Assembly: GCA_949294735.1 (NCBI GenBank)
Contig: CASFII010000006.1
Location: forward strand, 248,001-312,000
Source: an uncultured Coriobacteriaceae bacterium
GTDB lineage: Bacteria; Actinomycetota; Coriobacteriia; Coriobacteriales; Eggerthellaceae
Direction: 5' to 3'
DNA length: 64,000 nucleotides
This document shows, piece after piece, positions 1 through 8,438 of this stretch. The notes below the pieces were generated by a model. It had not been told where the DNA came from. It was given only the letters and a program-made list of their open reading frames with translations, and did no database searches. The translations under genes and the position numbers were made by a program. The stretch's first letter is position 1, and each line of letters starts with the position of its first letter.

Positions 1-379
1 TGACAGTAAGTATGGCGTCACCCAAATCAAAACGACCAGAAAACCACGAAGTTACTTCCAGGTCATCCAACACCTGAGAGAGCTTTTCAAGTGCTCGTTC
101 TGTCTCTTCAACAAAGCTGGCATCTTCTTCTGCCAATTCATGAGCTGCGTACACATCTTCTAAAAGAGTTTTGGCAGCTTCATATTCTTTGATAGTTTCA
201 CGCAAATTGCTTGCCTGCTTTGAAACACTTTGAGCGTGATTCGCTTCATCCCAAAATCCAGGAGCGGCAATTTCTTCGTTTAACGTCTCTAGCTCAGCTT
301 GCTTTTCTTGAATATGCAAAAACCCGTACGCGTCTTTAACGCGCGCGGCAGCTTGCTCTAATTCTTTTGTGTCAGACAT
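1..379 (-). CDS. prfB: Peptide chain release factor 2, N-terminal part (runs off window)
   Basis: The visible 126 codons match the N-terminal helical domain of RF2, which releases peptides at UGA and UAA codons. Recognisable segments are EEIAAPGFWDE near residue 40 and SWFSGRFDLGDA near residue 115, the stretch just before the family's GGTD region. The ATG at 379 has an AAAGGA Shine-Dalgarno at 386-391. At the position where many bacteria carry the in-frame UGA frameshift site (after the E. coli RGYL residues) this gene reads straight through as YGFLHIQ, so no recoding is needed. It is the last gene of a secA-prfB pair separated by a hairpin. The catalytic GGQ domain lies outside the window. 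Confidence 0.88.
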   Translation of the reverse strand, partial: MSDTKELEQAAARVKDAYGFLHIQEKQAELETLNEEIAAPGFWDEANHAQSVSKQASNLRETIKEYEAAKTLLEDVYAAHELAEEDASFVEETERALEKLSQVLDDLEVTSWFSGRFDLGDAILTV

Positions 380-410
380 ACTTATCCTTTAGGAAACGGT
401 TGAAATCGGC

Positions 411-440
411 AAAAGGTTAGGCGGACTAAGCCGCCTAACC
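411..440 (-). terminator. Hairpin terminator or attenuator between secA and prfB
   Basis: The minus strand reads GGTTAGGCGG, a 6-nt loop, CCGCCTAACC, then TTTT. The 10-bp stem is perfect and abuts the secA stop codon. The T-run is short, so termination may be partial and leave some read-through into prfB. Confidence 0.7.
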
Positions 441-3239
441 TCACTTACCGTGACACTTCTTGTACTTCAAACCACTTCCGCAAGGACAAGGGTCATTGCG
501 TCCCACATTGGCAAAGGGATCATTTTTGTCTTTGACATACGTCTGCGGTTTGCCCGTAGAAGACTTCGGAGCTGCTGCGGGCGTACCTGCGGCAGCTGGC
601 TGTTGAGGACGTGCAGCGGACGTTCCTTGGTTCAAGGTAGCTTCTGGAGAAGAATAGCTCACCTTGCCTCCTAAAGGATTTCGGGATACGCCCAAACCAG
701 CCTGTTCATCGTTTGGTTTTACAGCAATTTGGAGGCGCAACAAGGTACGCAAGTAGTCTTCATACATTGAAGACGTAAGCTCTTGAAAAGCGCTGAAGGC
801 TTCGTTTTTGTATTCAACCAGTGGATCGCGCTGACCATACCCTCGAAGCCCAATACCTTCTCGTAGGTAGTCCATTTGTGAAAGGTGAGCCATCCAGCGC
901 GTGTCGATAATATTGAGCATAATCTGAGATTCCAGAACCTTCATCACCGGCTCACCCACCAATTCTGTTTTCTCAGCATAAGCTTGTTCTAAGAAGTCAA
1001 TAATGGCTTCTGCCAGCAGAGCCTGATCGTCATCGTGGTCCACCTCAGCCGAACGGAAAGTATCCTTGCCCGTCATAGTAGCAATCCACAAATCGAGTGC
1101 ACGGAAATCCCAGTCGTCACTTGCAGTCTTTTCTGGGCAGTTCAACGCCACCGCATCCTCTACGGCATCGCTAATGATTTCTGGAATGCACTCCGACATA
1201 TCCTTGCCATCCAAAATAGCATTGCGCTCATCATAGATAGCCGTACGCTGCAGGTTCATCACGTCGTCATATTCCAGCACGTTTTTACGCATTCCAAAGT
1301 GAACTAATTCAACCTGGCGCTGGGCGCTTTCAATGGCTTTTGACACCATGCCTGCCTGAATTGGCATATCGTCAGGCATGGAGGTTTTTTCCATCATGCG
1401 CGCAATGCCATCCATGCGACTACCACCAAACAGACGCATCAGGTCGTCTTCAAGCGAAAGATAGAACTGCGTCACACCAGGATCACCCTGACGACCAGAA
1501 CGACCACGCAGCTGATTGTCAATACGACGGCTTTCATGACGTTCGGTGCCAATTACTGCCAAACCGCCGGCAGCAACTACCTGATCATGCTCAGCAGCGC
1601 AAAGTTGCTTTGTCTCAGCCAAAGCTGCCGCACGGTCTTCGGCGCTTGGCGCGGGAAGAGCATCCTCAGAAAGTTGATTATCTGGCTGTACATCTGGATC
1701 GAATCCACGTGCACGAAGCGCGTCTTCGGCAAGAATTTCGGGATTACCGCCCAATAAAATGTCAGTACCACGGCCAGCCATGTTGGTTGCAATGGTAACC
1801 GCACCAACGCGACCAGCCTGCGCAATGATATGAGCTTCACGTTCGTGGTTTTTAGCATTTAAGGTTTCGTGAGAAATTCCTCGCTTGTCCAAAAGGCGGG
1901 AAAGCTTTTCCGAGCTTTCAATAGAAACCGTACCGATAAGACAGGGTTGCCCCGCGGCGCTGCGCCTGGCAACCTCGTCAGCAACCGCATTAAACTTTGC
2001 TTCAACCGTACGATACACCAGGTCATCTTCGTCGACACGAATAACGGGCTTATTAGGCGGAATAGCCACAACGGGTAAGTTGTAAATCTGACGGAATTCC
2101 GCATCTTCGGTCATTGCTGTACCTGTCATACCCGAAAGTTTGCTGTACAAGCGGAAGTAGTTCTGTAGAGTAATAGTTGCAATCGTTTGATTTTCTTCGC
2201 GAATGTGTACTTTTTCTTTCGCTTCCAAAGCCTGATGCAAGCCTTCGGAATAACGACGACCCTCCATGATACGCCCAGTGAATTCGTCAACGATTTTGAC
2301 TTCCCCGTTTACTACTACGTAATCAACATCGCGCTTAAACAAAAACTGCGCTCTTAAAGCTTGTTGCAGATGATTTGCGAGTTGACCAGAAGGATCGGCA
2401 TAAATGTCATCGATACCGAGTGCGGCTTCTACCTTTTCCAAACCAACTTCGGTTGCGATGATAGTGCGCTTCGCTTCGTCCATTTCGAAATCGACATCGC
2501 GGCGCAAACCAGGCATCACGCGCGCGAACTGGTTATAGGTTGCTGCCGCCTGAGAACCTGGACCAGAAATAATAAGCGGCGTACGGGCTTCGTCAATAAG
2601 GATTGAGTCAACTTCGTCGACGATGGCGAAATAATGTCCACGCTGCACGCGCATGTTGGCACGCACAACCATGTTGTCGCGCAGATAGTCAAAGCCAAAT
2701 TCACTATTGGTGCCATAGGTGACGTCTGCCTGGTAGGCAAGCTTTCTCTGTTCATTGCGCATGCCGTTTTGGATAAGACCAACATTCATGCCCAAGAAAC
2801 GATAAATCTGGCCCATCCATTCACTGTCGCGTTTTGCCAAATAGTCATTGACAGTCACCACGTGTACGTTTTCACCCGTCAAGGCATTGAGGTAGCCTGC
2901 CAAGGTGGAAACCAGCGTTTTACCTTCACCGGTTTTCATTTCAGCAATTTGAGCATCGTTCAATGCCATACCGCCAATGAGCTGCACGTCAAAGTGGCGA
3001 AGTCCAATGGTGCGCACCGATGCTTCACGAACGGCCGCAAATGCCTCAGGCAATACCTCCTGAAGCGATTCACCGTTCGCTACACGTTCTTTAAGTTCTG
3101 CCGTAACTGCACGAAGTTCTTCATCTGATTTAGCTTGCATGCTTGGTTCAAGCGCGTTGATTTGTGCAACTACATCTTCATAGTGCTTGAGCTGTTTGCC
3201 TTCACCTAAGGATAGAAGCTTCGAAAGAAATCCTGCCAT
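441..3239 (-). CDS. secA: Preprotein translocase ATPase SecA
   Basis: SecA is the motor that pushes unfolded secretory proteins through SecYEG. The 932-aa protein has full family length. The Walker A motif MKTGEGKT is at residues 101-108, the DEAD-like motif VDEVD at 207-211, and arginine-rich helicase motif VI (QLRGRSGRQGDPG) in the second nucleotide-binding domain. A Pro/Ala-rich linker leads to a C-terminal SEC-C zinc motif (CPCGSG...KKCH) that binds zinc and, in other species, SecB or ribosomes. The gene sits upstream of prfB. About 190 bp without a gene separate it from the next gene upstream, so it probably has its own promoter, though none was clear. Nothing in the sequence suggests a second-copy SecA2: the length and zinc tail fit the housekeeping type. 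Confidence 0.97.
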   Translation of the reverse strand: MAGFLSKLLSLGEGKQLKHYEDVVAQINALEPSMQAKSDEELRAVTAELKERVANGESLQEVLPEAFAAVREASVRTIGLRHFDVQLIGGMALNDAQIAEMKTGEGKTLVSTLAGYLNALTGENVHVVTVNDYLAKRDSEWMGQIYRFLGMNVGLIQNGMRNEQRKLAYQADVTYGTNSEFGFDYLRDNMVVRANMRVQRGHYFAIVDEVDSILIDEARTPLIISGPGSQAAATYNQFARVMPGLRRDVDFEMDEAKRTIIATEVGLEKVEAALGIDDIYADPSGQLANHLQQALRAQFLFKRDVDYVVVNGEVKIVDEFTGRIMEGRRYSEGLHQALEAKEKVHIREENQTIATITLQNYFRLYSKLSGMTGTAMTEDAEFRQIYNLPVVAIPPNKPVIRVDEDDLVYRTVEAKFNAVADEVARRSAAGQPCLIGTVSIESSEKLSRLLDKRGISHETLNAKNHEREAHIIAQAGRVGAVTIATNMAGRGTDILLGGNPEILAEDALRARGFDPDVQPDNQLSEDALPAPSAEDRAAALAETKQLCAAEHDQVVAAGGLAVIGTERHESRRIDNQLRGRSGRQGDPGVTQFYLSLEDDLMRLFGGSRMDGIARMMEKTSMPDDMPIQAGMVSKAIESAQRQVELVHFGMRKNVLEYDDVMNLQRTAIYDERNAILDGKDMSECIPEIISDAVEDAVALNCPEKTASDDWDFRALDLWIATMTGKDTFRSAEVDHDDDQALLAEAIIDFLEQAYAEKTELVGEPVMKVLESQIMLNIIDTRWMAHLSQMDYLREGIGLRGYGQRDPLVEYKNEAFSAFQELTSSMYEDYLRTLLRLQIAVKPNDEQAGLGVSRNPLGGKVSYSSPEATLNQGTSAARPQQPAAAGTPAAAPKSSTGKPQTYVKDKNDPFANVGRNDPCPCGSGLKYKKCHGK

Positions 3240-3433
3240 GTATGTTTGCTACTTTCTCTTAAAATAGTGCGGGAAACAGTAGGCGTTTAAACGAGAAGTC
3301 GCCCCTTCTGCTTCGACTCGACCTACAAATAAATCCAGCTTTTTTGCCTTGCTTACTCTAGCACAGCCAGCCAATGAACTTGAGTTTTGATAAAAACTTT
3401 ACAGGTTCGGCACAGCTTTCGCTCAAATTGCCT

Positions 3434-6043
3434 TCAGAAGTCAAAAGCATTCTCCGTTTCTATTATTTCTCGATATAGATTGACCGTCTGCGCTGAAGGA
3501 TCTATGCCAAGTTCTTCGGCCAAATAACGCCGACACTTAAAATAAGTTTCCAAAGCAGACGTTCTTCTACCTGCAGCCATTTGTGCCTGCATGAGCGCTA
3601 CATAGCAATCTTCGCGAGTGTTATCACGCTTTAAGGCTTCGTGCGCAAACCACAAACCTGGTTGAATTTCCCCTACCTCTATCAATCGATGCGAAGCGGT
3701 TACTAACGCGTCAACCAGGCGCATACGTAATTCGTTACGTGCAACTATGATAAGTTCGTTGTTGCGTTCGCCTGGCAGCAGTTCTTCTGAAAATTGTTCG
3801 TTTATCTGCAGAAACAGCTTCTTCCATTCGCAGGGATCAACGTTGCCGAAAAACAACGTGCGACAAATGGTTTCAAACAAGGCAACGTCGCTTTCGACTA
3901 AGTCGATATTGAGCCGACAGGCATCCTGCTCGCGCACCAGATAAGGACACGTCCCATCAGGGCAGATTAACGTTCGACGAAGCTGTGACCATACGCTGTA
4001 GAAGTTCTTTCTTGCAACCTCTAGAGGACTTTCAGGCCACAGAGCACGCACCAGTCTGTCACGGGAAACCTCCCGCCCTCTATTGAGCACCAGAATTGCA
4101 AGCAGCGTCTTACTTTTATTGCGTTGAAAACTTCTAAGGTCAATACGTGTTTGACCGAGGGAAACCTGCAGGCCACCAAACAAGTTAACCGAGAGTTGAG
4201 GAATACCCTGCGAAGCCATACGCACTGACAAATGGGATCTTTCTTGGAGGGGTTGTTTGCGAAAAGGATCAGGATGGGTCTCATTGAAAACTTCACTTTT
4301 GCGGCAATCGATATGAAGCGCTTCGCGATATAAACTTCGCTGCTGTTCAAGCGACGTCTTCCCCATTTGAAGCAAAGCCTGTGTTTCTTCCGAAAACTGT
4401 AGCGGATTATCCTCAAGGGAAGTTTCGTATAACTTCAGCAGCGACGCCGCAGCTAAAAGCGACAGAAGCATATTGCGCTCGTGTGTTTGCTCTACCGCTG
4501 AGTGCAAATAGTGGATAAGCGAAGCAAACTGATGATTGCTTGCAAGATGTGTCACGCTTTCCCCACGCCGTTCGGCAGTCATTAGAATAAGAATACCTGC
4601 AAATATACCTGCCCTTGTTTGCGGTCTCCACCTGCTTTGGCGTGACCACAACTCAAGCGCCTCAAGAGTGTTCTTTCGAAGAGCAAGTAACAACTGCACA
4701 TAGGCGCGCCATTCCGCCTGATCTCCGAACGACCCGTTAAGCATAGTGTCTTGCAACAAAAGCTCAGCATGTCCCAATAGCTTATTGCATGCTTCCTCTT
4801 CGCCGCAACACCACAAGAGCAAGGCGGCAGACACGCGATAGGCGTTTTCGTCTGGCACCACAAAGCGGAGTGAAGCTATCAGTTTTTGAGCAGATGTACT
4901 GTCGTCCAGAAAAGCTGCATTCCATGCTTGCACCAACTTCAAAACATTCCGTTTGGAAACCTTTACTTTAGCAAGAGAAGCACACACTTCATGCAAGGGA
5001 AATAGAGACATTTCGCAAAGGAGCACCGGCGCTTGTTCAAGCACAAATTGCTCTCTGATACTTTTTGACGCAAGTAAAGTAACTAATTCGCACGCGCGCG
5101 AACCTTCATTGCGCGCTAACAAAGCTTCTGCTAAATGAAGGATAAGCTCGTCTTTTTTCTTGTACAGCGACGCCTTGCCGAGCACCTCGAGCGAAGACGA
5201 AAACACCTTTGCAATAATCCGAACAGATAGCTGAAGCGCACTAAAACGTTCTTCGTGAAAATTGATTTGCACAAAAGGATACTGTTGACTGAACAACTGC
5301 AGCACTTCTTCCATGTTTCCCTGAAGAAACGCCGGATAATCTTCCCAACTACCCTGCTGCAACACGAGTGAAACCAGTAACGCAAGCTTAATATCTGCCG
5401 GCAGCGTTTCTGATAAAACACTAGCCAACAGTTTACTTCCGTCATCTTTTCCCCAGATTAAGGAAGGAATTCGAAATGTTTGATCACCAACCGAAAGCTG
5501 TTCAAAATCGTGAAATTCATCACCAGGGGGCGAACTACCAAAACTCCGCGCGAACTCTTCAGCAGATAAAAGCATATCTAAAGAACCCACTACAATTCTG
5601 TCTTTTTGCCGTTCAGCATACACATCGGCTGATGGTGTGCAGGTAATCAGAACTTCATGACCTGCCTCTAAAAGCGCGTCTATGGCATCAGAAAATTTTT
5701 CCGCACGTTCTGCCTCCAGAAACGGCAAATCTTCAAACGCCACCATAAAAGGTTGACGTTCAATTTCCAGTAAACAACTTGCAAGGATGCCTTTATCTAG
5801 GTCTCGCAAAAAGCAAGGGCTTTTGGCGTTTATCCAAAATAGATGGGCGAAAGCCTGCATGGTATGCACATATTCGAAGAGTAGAGAGGTTTTACCAAAA
5901 CCATCAGGCGCAATAAGAAAACGTGCAACATTGCGTTCCTGCAAAAGACGAAGCACCAAATGAGGACGAGAGATATACTGTTTCCCCGTAAGCGCGCCCG
6001 GACGACGACCGCGACAAGCCGAAGCAGCCAAGAAATCAGACAT
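3434..6043 (-). CDS. Large ATPase-BTAD transcriptional regulator (SARP/AfsR-like)
   Basis: This 869-aa protein appears to be a transcriptional activator. It has an N-terminal P-loop ATPase with Walker A APDGFGKTS at residues 45-53 and a Walker B-like MVAFED near 100-105. A long helical middle region of TPR type follows, then an OmpR-type winged helix at about 618-714 (LLAILVLNRGREVSRDRLVRAL) and a bacterial transcriptional activation domain (BTAD) at about 717-865. No membrane segment or sensor domain was seen, so any signal must act through the ATPase or repeat region. I chose ATG 6043 because GGAAGGAAAG lies 6-7 nt upstream. An ATG 54 bp earlier lacks a ribosome site and would overlap the dyad at 6088-6105. 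Its target is unknown; the neighbouring lar genes are one candidate by position only. Confidence 0.82.
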   Translation of the reverse strand: MSDFLAASACRGRRPGALTGKQYISRPHLVLRLLQERNVARFLIAPDGFGKTSLLFEYVHTMQAFAHLFWINAKSPCFLRDLDKGILASCLLEIERQPFMVAFEDLPFLEAERAEKFSDAIDALLEAGHEVLITCTPSADVYAERQKDRIVVGSLDMLLSAEEFARSFGSSPPGDEFHDFEQLSVGDQTFRIPSLIWGKDDGSKLLASVLSETLPADIKLALLVSLVLQQGSWEDYPAFLQGNMEEVLQLFSQQYPFVQINFHEERFSALQLSVRIIAKVFSSSLEVLGKASLYKKKDELILHLAEALLARNEGSRACELVTLLASKSIREQFVLEQAPVLLCEMSLFPLHEVCASLAKVKVSKRNVLKLVQAWNAAFLDDSTSAQKLIASLRFVVPDENAYRVSAALLLWCCGEEEACNKLLGHAELLLQDTMLNGSFGDQAEWRAYVQLLLALRKNTLEALELWSRQSRWRPQTRAGIFAGILILMTAERRGESVTHLASNHQFASLIHYLHSAVEQTHERNMLLSLLAAASLLKLYETSLEDNPLQFSEETQALLQMGKTSLEQQRSLYREALHIDCRKSEVFNETHPDPFRKQPLQERSHLSVRMASQGIPQLSVNLFGGLQVSLGQTRIDLRSFQRNKSKTLLAILVLNRGREVSRDRLVRALWPESPLEVARKNFYSVWSQLRRTLICPDGTCPYLVREQDACRLNIDLVESDVALFETICRTLFFGNVDPCEWKKLFLQINEQFSEELLPGERNNELIIVARNELRMRLVDALVTASHRLIEVGEIQPGLWFAHEALKRDNTREDCYVALMQAQMAAGRRTSALETYFKCRRYLAEELGIDPSAQTVNLYREIIETENAFDF

Positions 6044-6087
6044 AGCGCTTTCCTTCCCAGGAAAGCACACCACCGACGTTTGCCTAA

Positions 6088-6105
6088 TGTAACCCATCAG
6101 TTACA
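6088..6105. promoter_or_regulatory. Perfect dyad TGTAAC-N6-GTTACA upstream of the BTAD regulator
   Basis: Two perfect 6-bp arms are separated by 6 bp in the 92-bp gap between larC and the regulator gene, 45 bp upstream of the regulator's start codon. The size and symmetry fit a dimer binding site, possibly autoregulatory. No protein is assigned. Confidence 0.4.
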
Positions 6106-6135
6106 CTACATCAGAAATAACGCCGCCAAGGGTGG

Positions 6136-7011
6136 TTATTCTTCGGCAAAAAGAAACGCTCGCACTACACCAGACGTTTCGTATTCCCGCTTGCCTGCGC
6201 CTATACCCACTCTTTCGACAACAAAAGCATCGGGAAGCTCTGTTTGCGTACGAACAGCAGCCGCCAATGCTGCGCCCGTAGGGGTCAAAAGTTCGCCTTG
6301 AATAGGCAAGATGGTCAAAGGCAAACGATGAGCTTGTATGATGTTAACTACCGCAGGCACGGGTACAGGGATTATTCCATGTTGGCAGCGTATGCTTCCG
6401 TATCCATCATAAAGCGAGGGAATAATAACCTCTTCTATGTCTAAGTCATCAAGGCAAACTGCAGCTGCGACAATATCAGCTATGGAATCTAAGGTTCCAA
6501 CTTCATGAAAATGCACTTTCTCAAGCGAGGTTGCATGAGCCTTTGCTTCGGCCTCTGCCAAAATGCGAAAGACTTTCTTTGCCGTAGCCCGAGCGCGCTC
6601 AGTTATATCCGCAGCATCTATAAGCTCATAGATGTCGAAGAGCCCACGGTGTTCGTGGGCGTGTTCGTGGGCGTGTTCATGAGCGTTTCTTTGAGTGCTT
6701 TCCTGCGAATGAGCGTGAGCGCAGGAACCTGTCTGTTCTGCCTTAGATAAGCGCTCTTTGCTGAGGTGATCGTACAAATAGTGCATATCGTGGTCATGAT
6801 TATCATGCTTTTTATCGAGTACAACATCGAAGTCACAGGCATCTATTCCCTGCTTTTTAACCCGACTAATGCGAATCTCAAAGCCCTGCAGCAAAAGACT
6901 GTCGAGCGCTTTGCGCAACACTTCTTCGCTCGCGCCCAAATCCAACAACGAAGCAACTGCCATATCGCCACTCAGGCCAGAAGAGCATTCCCAATAAAGT
7001 GTCCTTGCCAT
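6136..7011 (-). CDS. larC: LarC1-only nickel-pincer cofactor protein
   Basis: LarC inserts nickel into the pyridinium-3,5-bisthiocarboxylic acid mononucleotide cofactor used by lactate racemase LarA and relatives. This 291-aa protein matches the first half (LarC1): SSGLSGDMAVASLLDLG at 10-26, KVHFHEVGTLDSIADI at 165-180 and GELLTPTGAAL near 238. A histidine-rich loop at 69-122, including a HEHAHEHAHEH run, probably binds nickel. The protein ends at GVVRAFLFAEE, where full-length LarC continues into the CTP-binding LarC2 domain. Only 92 bp separate its stop from the next gene's start, so LarC2 cannot be made here by frameshifting. It lies 15 bp downstream of larB, in one operon. Without LarC2 in trans, nickel-insertase activity is doubtful. 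Confidence 0.88.
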   Translation of the reverse strand: MARTLYWECSSGLSGDMAVASLLDLGASEEVLRKALDSLLLQGFEIRISRVKKQGIDACDFDVVLDKKHDNHDHDMHYLYDHLSKERLSKAEQTGSCAHAHSQESTQRNAHEHAHEHAHEHRGLFDIYELIDAADITERARATAKKVFRILAEAEAKAHATSLEKVHFHEVGTLDSIADIVAAAVCLDDLDIEEVIIPSLYDGYGSIRCQHGIIPVPVPAVVNIIQAHRLPLTILPIQGELLTPTGAALAAAVRTQTELPDAFVVERVGIGAGKREYETSGVVRAFLFAEE

Positions 7012-7026
7012 AAACTATGCCTTTCT

Positions 7027-7797
7027 TCACGCTTCCTGAGAGGCGTTCTCTGCAATATGGTTGATAAGACTTGCTTGATACCCAGCACCGAATCCGTTGT
7101 CAATGTTAACAACCGAAACCCCGCTCGCACACGAGTTCAGCATGCCAAGTAATGCAGCAATTCCGCCGAAGGATGCGCCGTAACCTACACTGGTAGGAAC
7201 AGCTATAACTGGACACGAAACCAAACCTCCCACAACGCTTGGCAGTGCACCTTCCATACCAGCAACAACTACAATTGCACGCGCTTTCCGGAGGGTGTCT
7301 TCGTGTGCCAAAAGCCTGTGAAGACCAGAAACTCCCACGTCATAGCACCGTTCAACGGTGTTGCCCAAGAATTCAGCCGTAAGAGCCGCCTCTTCAGCAA
7401 CGGGCAAATCACTCGTCCCAGCTGCCGCAATGAGCACCATTCCCTGCGTACGATCTTGGGGAAAACCGCCTACCAAACCCACACGCGCTTCGTCATAATA
7501 CGAATAATCGTTGAGTTGTTCGGCGATTATTTGAGACTTTTCTGGAGAAACACGCGTGATAAGCACACGCTCTTTACCTGCGCCAATTAATGCCTGGCAA
7601 ATGCCAATAATTTGTTCAGCAGTTTTACCTTCGCCATAGATTACTTCTGTTGCACCTTGACGCCTGTCTCTATCCAGGTCTGGTTTTGCATAGCCTAAAT
7701 CCACAAATGAATTCTTTTCTAAGCTTTGAAGCGCATTTTGAACGGTAATCTCACCTGAGGCTACCGCACTTAAGAGGTTTTCCAAGGTATTGGACAT
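7027..7797 (-). CDS. larB: Pyridinium-3,5-biscarboxylic acid mononucleotide synthase LarB
   Basis: LarB carboxylates and hydrolyses nicotinic acid adenine dinucleotide to P2CMN, the first step of nickel-pincer cofactor synthesis. The 256-aa protein has normal length. An N-terminal helical part is followed by a PurE-like domain, with [12 protein letters not shown] near residue 55, [13 protein letters not shown] near 125, and the glycine-rich GYGASFGG and [10 protein letters not shown] segments near the C-terminus. The ATG is preceded by AAAGGAG. It is the first gene of a larB-larC pair with a visible promoter about 40 bp upstream. The sulfur-transfer enzyme LarE and any LarA-type racemase are not in the window. 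Confidence 0.93.
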   Translation of the reverse strand: MSNTLENLLSAVASGEITVQNALQSLEKNSFVDLGYAKPDLDRDRRQGATEVIYGEGKTAEQIIGICQALIGAGKERVLITRVSPEKSQIIAEQLNDYSYYDEARVGLVGGFPQDRTQGMVLIAAAGTSDLPVAEEAALTAEFLGNTVERCYDVGVSGLHRLLAHEDTLRKARAIVVVAGMEGALPSVVGGLVSCPVIAVPTSVGYGASFGGIAALLGMLNSCASGVSVVNIDNGFGAGYQASLINHIAENASQEA

Positions 7798-7833
7798 GCA
7801 AGGCTCCTTTGTACCACGCCACTTTAAGATTCA

Positions 7834-7861
7834 ATGATACCTCAAATAAGTAAAATCGCAA
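7834..7861 (-). promoter_or_regulatory. Promoter of larBC
   Basis: The minus strand reads TTGCGA (-35, 7856-7861), a 16-bp spacer, and TATCAT (-10, 7834-7839). This places transcription start near 7827, about 30 bp before the larB start codon. Confidence 0.55.
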
Positions 7862-7880
7862 CAACAATACTCCCATACAA

Positions 7881-7895
7881 GAAACGTTGCGTTTC
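7881..7895. promoter_or_regulatory. Dyad GAAACG-TTG-CGTTTC upstream of the larB promoter
   Basis: A perfect 6-3-6 palindrome is centred about 30 bp upstream of the -35 box. This spacing suits an activator or upstream repressor site. No binding protein is assigned. Confidence 0.4.
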
Positions 7896-8228
7896 GTTTT
7901 ATTTATTTATGGAACGGTTTGTTTTTCTTACAAGATTCACTGGTCAGGCAAATAGATCTATCGCATGGAGCGAAGAGACTATCGAGACAAAGCAGGGAAC
8001 TCATCGAGGTAAAACTTGGAGGCGGAACGAGTGAATACTTATAGTGCGTCGGTAGCGCTCTTTCCTTTTTGTCTAGGTTCCGCCATGAGCGCATCGTACC
8101 AGGTAGACCGCCTAAAATGCAGTTCTATCTTTTCGAGGAATTTACCTCCACAATAGAAGTTTTGTGACAAAAAGAGGCACCCCTGTACTATTTTGACAGT
8201 AAAGCTTCAAACCGTTGCAACATGCCAC
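7896..8228. other. Gene-free stretch with no recognised function
   Basis: Both strands contain only short open frames without good ribosome sites. The one structural hint is an 8-bp inverted pair, GGCGGAAC (8021-8028) and GTTCCGCC (8077-8084), enclosing about 48 nt. I do not recognise an RNA family. This is most likely plain intergenic sequence downstream of the tRNA terminator. Confidence 0.5.
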
Positions 8229-8253
8229 AAAAAAGCCCCCACTAAGGGGGCTT
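8229..8253 (-). terminator. Rho-independent terminator after tRNA-Val
   Basis: The minus strand forms AAGCCCCC, loop TTAGT, GGGGGCTT, followed by T residues. It begins about 9 nt after the CCA end of the tRNA. Confidence 0.85.
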
Positions 8254-8261
8254 AGAGTGGA

Positions 8262-8336
8262 TGGTGGTCGCTACAGGATTTGAACCTGTGACCCCCGCCG
8301 TGTGAAGGCGATGCTCTCCCGCTGAGCCAAGCGACC
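8262..8336 (-). tRNA. tRNA-Val (anticodon CAC), CCA encoded
   Basis: The 75-nt minus-strand sequence folds as a cloverleaf. The 7-bp acceptor stem pairs GGTCGCT with AGCGACC, then come discriminator A and an encoded CCA. The D arm contains GGCTCAGCGGGAGAGC. The anticodon loop is TTCACAC, giving anticodon CAC, which reads GUG valine codons. The T arm contains GGTTCAAATCC. It has its own promoter and terminator, so it is a single-gene transcription unit. Confidence 0.95.
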
Positions 8337-8360
8337 TTGTTGTGCCTTATGCGGCTCCTC

Positions 8361-8389
8361 ATTCTAGCCGTAGTTTAACAGCTACGCAA
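8361..8389 (-). promoter_or_regulatory. Promoter of tRNA-Val
   Basis: TTGCGT (8384-8389), a 17-bp spacer, and TAGAAT (8361-8366) on the minus strand give a near-consensus vegetative promoter. Its start point is about 18 nt before the mature tRNA end. Confidence 0.75.
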
Positions 8390-8438
8390 GAATGATTTTA
8401 CCTACGAAGAAACCACCCTCTGGCTTGCAGAATGAATC

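Noticed and set aside
6044..6140. Programmed frameshift at the end of larC that would add LarC2
   Set aside because: Only 92 bp remain before the next gene's start, with no LarC2-like residues in any frame.
7834..8094. Short open frames of 63-66 codons on both strands in the gap before the tRNA
   Set aside because: No ribosome site, no recognisable domain, and the two overlap on opposite strands.
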